NCBI RefSeq assembly: GCF_017948485.1
Contig: NZ_JAFFSX010000030.1
Coordinates: 87,257 to 151,256 of the forward strand
Reading direction: 5' to 3'
DNA from: Streptomyces sp. GESEQ-35
GTDB taxonomy: Bacteria; Actinomycetota; Actinomycetes; Streptomycetales; Streptomycetaceae
DNA: 64,000 nt
How positions within the stretch are numbered: the stretch's first letter is position 1; every line of letters begins with the position of its first letter. Of the stretch, positions 58,935-64,000 are shown one piece after another. The notes beneath the pieces are model-generated. The model did no database searches. It worked only from the letters and a program-made list of their open reading frames with translations, and had not been told where the DNA came from. A program made the position numbers and the translations under genes.

Positions 58935-59013
58935 GAGCGCCCCGAAGGGGCGCGGGGCTGTATCGATATGCGGCTCCGCCGCGTGGGCGCGACCAGCCCC
59001 CACTGGCCCGCAG
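58935..59013. repeat. Common Streptomyces intergenic repeat / terminator
   Basis: Begins with the perfect hairpin GCGCCCC-GAA-GGGGCGC (58937-58953), then GGGGCTG that can pair with CAGCCCC about 45 bases on, and ends GGCCCGCAG. The sequence closely resembles a short intergenic element that occurs many times in Streptomyces chromosomes (from memory). It lies between convergent genes and probably terminates both. Confidence 0.6.
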
Positions 59014-59028
59014 ATTCTCACGTTGCTC

Positions 59029-59580
59029 CTAGCGGAGCGCCTCCGCAGCCCACGCCTCAATCGTGTCCGCCGCCCGCTCGAACGCCTCCGGCCGTGCCAG
59101 GAAGTCGGCGTTGTGCGTCGTCAGCAGCGGCTGCTCGTCCTCAGGAGCGCGCCCCTGGCGTACGACGGTCAGGGCCTGCCCCTGCACCGTGCGCGGCAGT
59201 CCGAGCCAGCGCACCGGCTGCTGCACCGTCCGTACGGCGACGAGCCGGTCCCAGGTCACCGTACGTGTGCCGAGGAAGCCCACTCGACGCAGCCCGTGCG
59301 CGCTCACCCAGACGCCCATGCGCAGCATCCGCAGGGCGGCCACGATCGCGGCCAGCGCGATACCGAAGATCACCCCGGACTCGGTGAGCGTGCCGGTGAA
59401 CGCGATGATGACCGCCGCGAACAGTACGAACGAGGCGAGCAGCAGCAGCATCGCCGCCACGCCCACCCGCCAGGGCCCGGGACGGTAGGGGCGCCGCCAG
59501 CGGTCACGGTCGTCGAACGGCAGCGCGACATCGTCCGCCGCCTCGTATACGTGGTCGGCCGTCAGGAAGGGCAGGGGCAC
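59029..59580 (-). CDS. PH-domain membrane protein
   Basis: A 183-residue protein from ATG 59580. A charged N-terminal region (~1-38) is followed by two membrane helices (about 40-62 and 66-86) and a bacterial PH-type domain (MRMGVWVSAHGLRRVGFLG, VTWDRLVAVRTVQQ, DEQPLLTTHNADFL) with a final amphipathic helix. This is a common small Streptomyces membrane protein of unknown function, conserved in this place near thyX. Confidence 0.75.
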   Translation of the reverse strand: MPLPFLTADHVYEAADDVALPFDDRDRWRRPYRPGPWRVGVAAMLLLLASFVLFAAVIIAFTGTLTESGVIFGIALAAIVAALRMLRMGVWVSAHGLRRVGFLGTRTVTWDRLVAVRTVQQPVRWLGLPRTVQGQALTVVRQGRAPEDEQPLLTTHNADFLARPEAFERAADTIEAWAAEALR

Positions 59581-59670
59581 GGCTGGTCCTCACTCAATCC
59601 ATGCATGGGCTGTGCCCGGTGAGGCTATCGAGCGGTGCCCCGGCTCACCACCCTTGGGGTCCGGATGGAG

Positions 59671-59910
59671 TCAGCGCCCGTTGGACGCCTGGGACTGCTC
59701 GGTCTGCGTCGACGACTGGTCCTGGGACAGCGCCGGCATCCCGAGGACCAGGGAACCGACCAGCCCGGCCACGATGGTGAAGCCCAGCAGCCAGCGCCCG
59801 GCCAGCTGTCCCGCGGACGCCCGCTCGCGCGGTGGGGGAGTGACATTGCCGCGATACCTGTCGGCCTCGGCGAGGAAGGCGAACGGGACGGGTTCGCGCC
59901 GACGAAACAT
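59671..59910 (-). CDS. Small single-TM protein
   Basis: A 79-residue protein from ATG 59910, with GAGGAGAGG upstream. A basic N-terminus (FRRREPVPFAFLAEADRYRG) precedes one membrane helix at about 42-62 (LLGFTIVAGLVGSLVLGMPA), then a Gln/Ser-rich tail. Function unknown. It is divergent from thyX. Confidence 0.65.
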   Translation of the reverse strand: MFRRREPVPFAFLAEADRYRGNVTPPPRERASAGQLAGRWLLGFTIVAGLVGSLVLGMPALSQDQSSTQTEQSQASNGR

Positions 59911-60021
59911 CAGAGGTACCTCTCCTCTCAGGAACCCTGGCCGCTTTGGGGCTCTCAGGGATCGAACGAATCGCTGTCATCAAGACAGACGAGCGATCAC
60001 CCCAAAAGGTGCCCGATTTCC

Positions 60022-60060
60022 CAGACTTCGCAGAAGTTCGCAGAAGTTCGGCAGCGTTCG
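60022..60060. repeat. Tandem 10-bp repeats upstream of thyX
   Basis: Two perfect copies of CAGAAGTTCG (60031-60040 and 60041-60050) are flanked by imperfect copies (60022-60030 and 60051-60060), in the 249-base gap between thyX and the divergent small membrane protein. The 10-base period equals one DNA turn, so this may be a cooperative binding site. Confidence 0.6.
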
Positions 60061-60159
60061 CGGCTGAATGTCGCGGCCCGGCACCGAACGCCCCGTTGTC
60101 AGTACCGGGCCGTAGAGTGGACGCCGCCCGAGAGACGTGATGGAAGGACCCTCCGAGCC

Positions 60160-60900
60160 GTGACCGACACTCCCGCCGACGACCTCAAGCCCAGCTTCCG
60201 CGGTGACGTCACCGTCGAGCTGGTCAAACACACCGCGTCCGACGCCGATGTGCTCTTCGCCGCCCGCGTCTCGACCATCGGCGAGCAGTCCCTGGAAGAG
60301 ATGGGCAAGGACCCCGAGCGCTCCAAGGGCCTGATCAACTACCTGATGCGGGACCGGCACGGCAGCCCCTTCGAGCACAACTCCATGACGTTCTTCATCA
60401 GCGCCCCGATCTTCGTCTTCCGCGAGTTCATGCGCCACCGCGTGGGCTGGTCGTACAACGAGGAGTCGGGCCGGTACCGGGAGCTCCAGCCGGTCTTCTA
60501 CGTCCCCGACGAGTCCCGCAAGCTCGTCCAGGAGGGCCGCCCCGGCAAGTACGTCTTCGTGGAGGGCACCCAGGCCCAGCAGGAGCTGGTCGGCCGAGTG
60601 ATGGAGGACTCGTACCGGCAGGCGTACGAGGCCTACCAGGAGATGCTCGCCGCCGGCGTGGCCCGCGAAGTGGCCCGCGCGGTCCTCCCTGTCGGCCTGT
60701 TCTCTTCCATGTACGCCACTTGCAACGCCCGCTCGCTGATGCACTTCCTCGGCCTGCGCACCCAGCACGAACTGGCGAGGGTCCCGTCCTTCCCGCAGCG
60801 CGAGATCGAGATGGTCGGCGAGAGGATGGAGGCGGAGTGGGCCAAGCTCATGCCGCTCACCTACGCCGCCTTCAACGCCAACGGCCGTGTCGCGCCGTAG
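60160..60900 (+). CDS. thyX: Flavin-dependent thymidylate synthase ThyX
   Basis: A 246-residue protein from GTG 60160, with GGAAGGA upstream. ThyX makes dTMP from dUMP with FAD and methylene-tetrahydrofolate. The signature reads RHRVGWSYNEESGRY; HGSPFEHNSMTFFI and ARSLMHFLGLRTQHEL are other conserved segments. Start chosen by the ribosome site and normal length; the open frame to 59635 is accidental. A strong terminator follows. Confidence 0.97.
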   Translation: MTDTPADDLKPSFRGDVTVELVKHTASDADVLFAARVSTIGEQSLEEMGKDPERSKGLINYLMRDRHGSPFEHNSMTFFISAPIFVFREFMRHRVGWSYNEESGRYRELQPVFYVPDESRKLVQEGRPGKYVFVEGTQAQQELVGRVMEDSYRQAYEAYQEMLAAGVAREVARAVLPVGLFSSMYATCNARSLMHFLGLRTQHELARVPSFPQREIEMVGERMEAEWAKLMPLTYAAFNANGRVAP

Positions 60901-61000
60901 CGCACGCCTGCTTCCCTGTCGGGCACAGATGTACGGGGCGGCAGGGCGAAGTGTCCGTATTGCGGCATTCGGAGAAGTTCATCTAGCCTGATCAAACGGA

Positions 61001-61038
61001 CCCGGCACTGCCTGAACCCCCGAGCAGGCAGTGCCGGG
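61001..61038 (+). terminator. Terminator after thyX
   Basis: A perfect 14-bp inverted repeat (61001-61014 and 61025-61038) with a 10-base loop, followed by CTCCACCTTT. Confidence 0.85.
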
Positions 61039-61111
61039 CTCCACCTTTGTCATGACTTGTCGCCTATCCCGAGGGCAGACCCCGCCTTGAGCAGCGAGTA
61101 GCGTGTTACCC

Positions 61112-62011
61112 ATGGCTCCGACCTCCACTCCGCAGACCCCCTTCGGGCGGGTCCTCACCGCCATGGTCACGCCCTTCACGGCGGACGGCGCACTCGACCT
61201 CGACGGCGCGCAGCGGCTCGCTTCCCATCTGGTGGACGCAGGCAACGACGGCCTGATCATCAACGGCACCACCGGCGAGTCACCCACCACCAGCAATGCG
61301 GAGAAAAAGGATCTCGTACGAGCCGTCCTCCAGGCGGTCGGAGACCGGGCCCACGTCGTCGCCGGCGTCGGCACCAACGACACCCACCACAGCCTCGAGC
61401 TCGCCCGCGCGGCCGAGGAGACGGGCGCGCACGGCCTCCTGGTCGTGACGCCGTACTACAACAAGCCCCCGCAGGAAGGCCTCTACCGGCACTTCACGGC
61501 CATCGCCGACGCCACCGAGCTGCCGGTCATGCTCTACGACATCCCCGGCCGCAGCGGCGTCCCGATCAACACCGAGACGCTGGTCCGCCTCGCCGAGCAC
61601 CCGCGCATCGTCGCCAACAAGGACGCCAAGGGCGACCTCGGCCGCGCCAGCTGGGCCATCGCCCGCTCCGGCCTCGCCTGGTACTCCGGCGACGACATGC
61701 TGAACCTGCCGCTGCTCTCCGTGGGCGCCGTCGGTTTCGTCTCCGTGGTCGGCCATGTGGTCACGCCGGAGCTGCGTGCCCTGGTCGATGCGTACACCGC
61801 GGGCGACGTCCAGAAGGCGACCGAGATCCACCAGAAGCTGCTCCCGGTCTACACGGGTATGTTCCGCACCCAGGGCGTCATGACCACCAAGGCCGCGCTC
61901 GCCCTTCAGGGCCTGCCCGCCGGACCGCTGCGCGCGCCCATGGTCGAGCTCGCTCCAGAGGAGATCGAGCAACTCAAGATCGATCTTGCCGCCGGCGGGG
62001 TACAGCTCTAG
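61112..62011 (+). CDS. dapA: 4-hydroxy-tetrahydrodipicolinate synthase
   Basis: A 299-residue protein from ATG 61112 (GTG 61103 in frame is possible; both have weak ribosome sites). DapA condenses pyruvate and aspartate semialdehyde. The TIM-barrel landmarks are INGTTGESPT, VVTPYYNKPPQEGL, LYDIPGRSGV and the Schiff-base lysine Lys170 in ANKDAKGD. It is followed by RNase J, as in other Streptomyces. Confidence 0.96.
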   Translation: MAPTSTPQTPFGRVLTAMVTPFTADGALDLDGAQRLASHLVDAGNDGLIINGTTGESPTTSNAEKKDLVRAVLQAVGDRAHVVAGVGTNDTHHSLELARAAEETGAHGLLVVTPYYNKPPQEGLYRHFTAIADATELPVMLYDIPGRSGVPINTETLVRLAEHPRIVANKDAKGDLGRASWAIARSGLAWYSGDDMLNLPLLSVGAVGFVSVVGHVVTPELRALVDAYTAGDVQKATEIHQKLLPVYTGMFRTQGVMTTKAALALQGLPAGPLRAPMVELAPEEIEQLKIDLAAGGVQL

Positions 62012-62116
62012 CACCAGACTTCGCGCGATGCTTCGCGCAACAGACTTCACAACTGAATAAGCGGGCCACCGGTGCCTGCGCCCCACAACGACAACTGCTA
62101 CTGCACGAACGTCACG

Positions 62117-62147
62117 CGCGCCACGTGCCCCACCGGTACGTGGCGCG
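62117..62147 (+). promoter_or_regulatory. Hairpin just upstream of the RNase J ribosome site
   Basis: A perfect 10-bp inverted repeat (62117-62126 and 62138-62147) ends five bases before the GAGGAG of the next gene. It could be a dapA terminator or a leader structure affecting RNase J translation. Confidence 0.55.
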
Positions 62148-62165
62148 TGTGGTGAGGAGAGTCTT

Positions 62166-63851
62166 TTGAGTCATCCGCATCCTGAACTCGGTACGCCCCC
62201 GCCGCTCACCGAAGGCGGTCTACGGGTCACCCCGCTCGGCGGCCTCGGCGAGATCGGCCGGAACATGACGGTCTTCGAGTACGGCGGCCGTCTGCTGATC
62301 GTCGACTGCGGAGTGCTCTTCCCCGAGGAGGAGCAGCCCGGAATCGACCTGATCCTGCCCGACTTCTCATCCATCAGAGACCGCCTCGACGACATCGACG
62401 GCATCGTCCTCACCCACGGCCACGAGGACCACATCGGGGGTGTGCCCTTCCTGCTCCGCGAGAAGGCCGACATCCCGCTGATCGGCTCCAAGCTGACCCT
62501 CGCGCTCATCGAGGCCAAGCTCCAGGAGCACCGCATCCGCCCGTACACCCTGGAGGTGGCGGAGGGACACCGTGAACGCATCGGTCCCTTCGACTGCGAG
62601 TTCGTCGCGGTCAACCACTCCATCCCGGACGCCCTGGCCGTGGCCATCCGCACCCCGGCCGGCATGGTGGTCCACACCGGCGACTTCAAGATGGACCAGC
62701 TCCCGCTGGACGGCCGCCTCACGGATCTGCACGCGTTCTCACGTCTGAGCGAGGAGGGGATCGACCTTCTCCTCTCGGACTCGACGAACGCCGAGGTCCC
62801 GGGTTTCGTCCCGCCCGAGCGCGACATCTCGAACGTGCTGCGCCAGGTCTTCGGAACCGCCCGCAAGCGGATCATCGTGGCGAGCTTCGCCAGCCACGTC
62901 CACCGCATCCAGCAGATTCTGGACGCGGCCCACGAATACGGCCGCCGCGTCGCCTTCGTCGGCCGTTCGATGGTCCGCAACATGGGCATCGCACGGGACC
63001 TGGGTTACCTAAAGGTCCCGCCCGGCCTGGTCGTCGACGTCAAGACGCTCGACGACCTCCCTGACGACGAGATCGTGCTGGTCTGCACGGGCTCACAGGG
63101 CGAGCCCATGGCGGCCCTGTCGAGGATGGCGAACAGGGATCACCAGATCCGCATCGTCGACGGCGACACGGTGATCCTGGCGTCGTCGCTCATCCCCGGC
63201 AACGAGAACGCGGTCTACCGCGTGATCAACGGCCTCACCCGCTGGGGTGCGAACGTCATCCACAAGGGCAACGCCAAGGTGCACGTCTCGGGCCACGCGT
63301 CCGCGGGCGAGCTCCTGTACTTCTACAACATCTGCCGCCCGAAGAACCTGATGCCGGTGCACGGCGAATGGCGCCACCTGCGCGCCAACGCTGAACTGGG
63401 CGCCCTGACCGGCGTCCCGCACGACCGCATCGTCATCGCTGAGGACGGCGTCGTGGTCGACCTCATCGAGGGCAAGGCCAAGATCTCCGGAAAGGTCCAG
63501 GCGGGTTACGTGTACGTCGACGGCCTCTCCGTCGGCGACGTGGGCGAGCCCGCCCTCAAGGACCGCAAGATCCTCGGCGACGAGGGCATCATCTCGGTCT
63601 TCGTCGTCATCGACTCGTCGACCGGCAAGATCACGGCGGGACCGCACGTCCAGGCCCGTGGCTCCGGCATCGAGGACTCGGCGTTCAGCGACGTCCTCCC
63701 GAAGGTCACGGAAGTCCTGGAGCGCTCCGCCCAGGACGGCGTCGTGGAGCCCCACCAGCTCCAGCAACTCATCCGACGCACGCTGGGCAAGTGGGTCTCG
63801 GACACCTACCGCCGGAGGCCGATGATCCTCCCGGTCGTGGTGGAGGTCTGA
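62166..63851 (+). CDS. rnj: Ribonuclease J
   Basis: A 561-residue protein from TTG 62166, with GAGGAG about 8 bases upstream. It is a metallo-beta-lactamase/beta-CASP ribonuclease: THGHEDHIGG gives the HxHxDH zinc motif (His84, His86, Asp88, His89), with VNHSIPDAL, HTGDFKMD and the beta-CASP segments DSTNAE, TGSQGEPMAAL, HVSGHAS. RNase J performs 5'-3' exo- and endonucleolytic RNA processing. In Streptomyces it affects rRNA maturation and antibiotic production. Length is normal. Confidence 0.96.
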   Translation: MSHPHPELGTPPPLTEGGLRVTPLGGLGEIGRNMTVFEYGGRLLIVDCGVLFPEEEQPGIDLILPDFSSIRDRLDDIDGIVLTHGHEDHIGGVPFLLREKADIPLIGSKLTLALIEAKLQEHRIRPYTLEVAEGHRERIGPFDCEFVAVNHSIPDALAVAIRTPAGMVVHTGDFKMDQLPLDGRLTDLHAFSRLSEEGIDLLLSDSTNAEVPGFVPPERDISNVLRQVFGTARKRIIVASFASHVHRIQQILDAAHEYGRRVAFVGRSMVRNMGIARDLGYLKVPPGLVVDVKTLDDLPDDEIVLVCTGSQGEPMAALSRMANRDHQIRIVDGDTVILASSLIPGNENAVYRVINGLTRWGANVIHKGNAKVHVSGHASAGELLYFYNICRPKNLMPVHGEWRHLRANAELGALTGVPHDRIVIAEDGVVVDLIEGKAKISGKVQAGYVYVDGLSVGDVGEPALKDRKILGDEGIISVFVVIDSSTGKITAGPHVQARGSGIEDSAFSDVLPKVTEVLERSAQDGVVEPHQLQQLIRRTLGKWVSDTYRRRPMILPVVVEV

Positions 63852-63853
63852 CC

Positions 63854-63925
63854 CACGTACGACCCCTCGTACGTGTGAACGTGGAGCGGGGGGGCTTTAT
63901 TTGCGTCTCCGCGAGCCCCCCCCCG
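63854..63925 (+). terminator. Double hairpin after RNase J
   Basis: A perfect 9-bp inverted repeat (63854-63862 and 63867-63875, CCCC loop) starts three bases after the stop. A second stem pairs the G-run at 63887-63896 with the C-run at 63914-63924. The remaining 75 bases of the window show no gene. Confidence 0.75.
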
Positions 63926-64000
63926 CGATTCATTGCCTCCGCTTCTCGCGGGCCCGGGCGGCCCGTGTCGCTGGACCCGGCCCTGACAGCAAGCCCCGAA

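Noticed and set aside
1..64000. tRNA genes or insertion sequences
   Set aside because: No cloverleaf-like segments or transposase motifs were found on reading; the duplications are explained by local gene amplification.

Overview
The window looks like a Streptomyces chromosome. GC content is very high with strong G/C bias at third codon positions, GTG/TTG starts follow clear GGAGG-type ribosome sites, and both flanks carry the familiar Streptomyces housekeeping order: ribF on the left; rpsO-pnp-M16 peptidase-dapB, thyX, dapA and RNase J on the right. All family names are read from the translated sequence by eye; no database search was run.

Between the flanks (about 2.6-53.3 kb) lies a complete actinobacterial type VII secretion (ESX) locus. 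The core sits at the two ends. On the left a minus-strand run (EspI-like ParA ATPase, an unknown protein, EccE) diverges from a plus-strand run (EccB, EsxB-like, EsxA-like, mycosin protease). On the right EccC (three FtsK/SpoIIIE ATPase domains, minus) diverges from EccD (plus). No EccA is present.

The 35 kb between the two core blocks (12.5-47.5 kb) is an accessory island of probable substrates, effectors, immunity proteins and helper membrane proteins. It contains: (i) a PPE-like Gly-rich WXG protein followed by a tandem duplication of membrane-anchored mycosins, with a pseudogene scar and an orphan mycosin tail (12.5-18.2 kb); (ii) a module of a small helical protein, a WXG-signal effector, a partner protein ending in SDFG and a two-TM protein, present twice in inverted orientation (22.2-19.2 kb minus; 28.2-31.2 kb plus); (iii) a WhiJ-type regulatory trio (ATPase/anti-sigma-like, HTH-DUF5753, DUF397) between the two modules; (iv) an EsxB-like protein with a Gly/Ala-repeat effector and two partners (24.4-27.2 kb); (v) another WXG effector with an EspC-like partner (32.2-33.3 kb); (vi) a 1755-residue polymorphic toxin with a CpnT-type N-terminus, a papain-fold deamidase-like domain and a C-terminal PD-(D/E)xK nuclease-like domain, followed by a tandemly duplicated immunity cassette (two Imm49-like genes, one intact and one frameshifted YrhB/Imm35-like gene) and a STAND-like NTPase (34.9-44.4 kb); (vii) small paired helpers and a BldB-like DUF397 protein next to EccC (44.6-47.5 kb).

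The likely working scheme is that EccB/C/D/E form the membrane machine and EccC recognises C-terminal tails of Esx-type substrates. Several island proteins carry YxxxD/E tails, and four proteins, including the EsxB-like protein, end in the same SDFG tetrapeptide; this shared tail is the most interesting new signal. Immunity genes protect the producer from the large toxin. The WhiJ/BldB-type proteins suggest a link to development. The right flank (53.3-63.9 kb) is ordinary RNA-decay, lysine and thymidylate metabolism. No tRNA, rRNA, CRISPR array or insertion sequence was seen.
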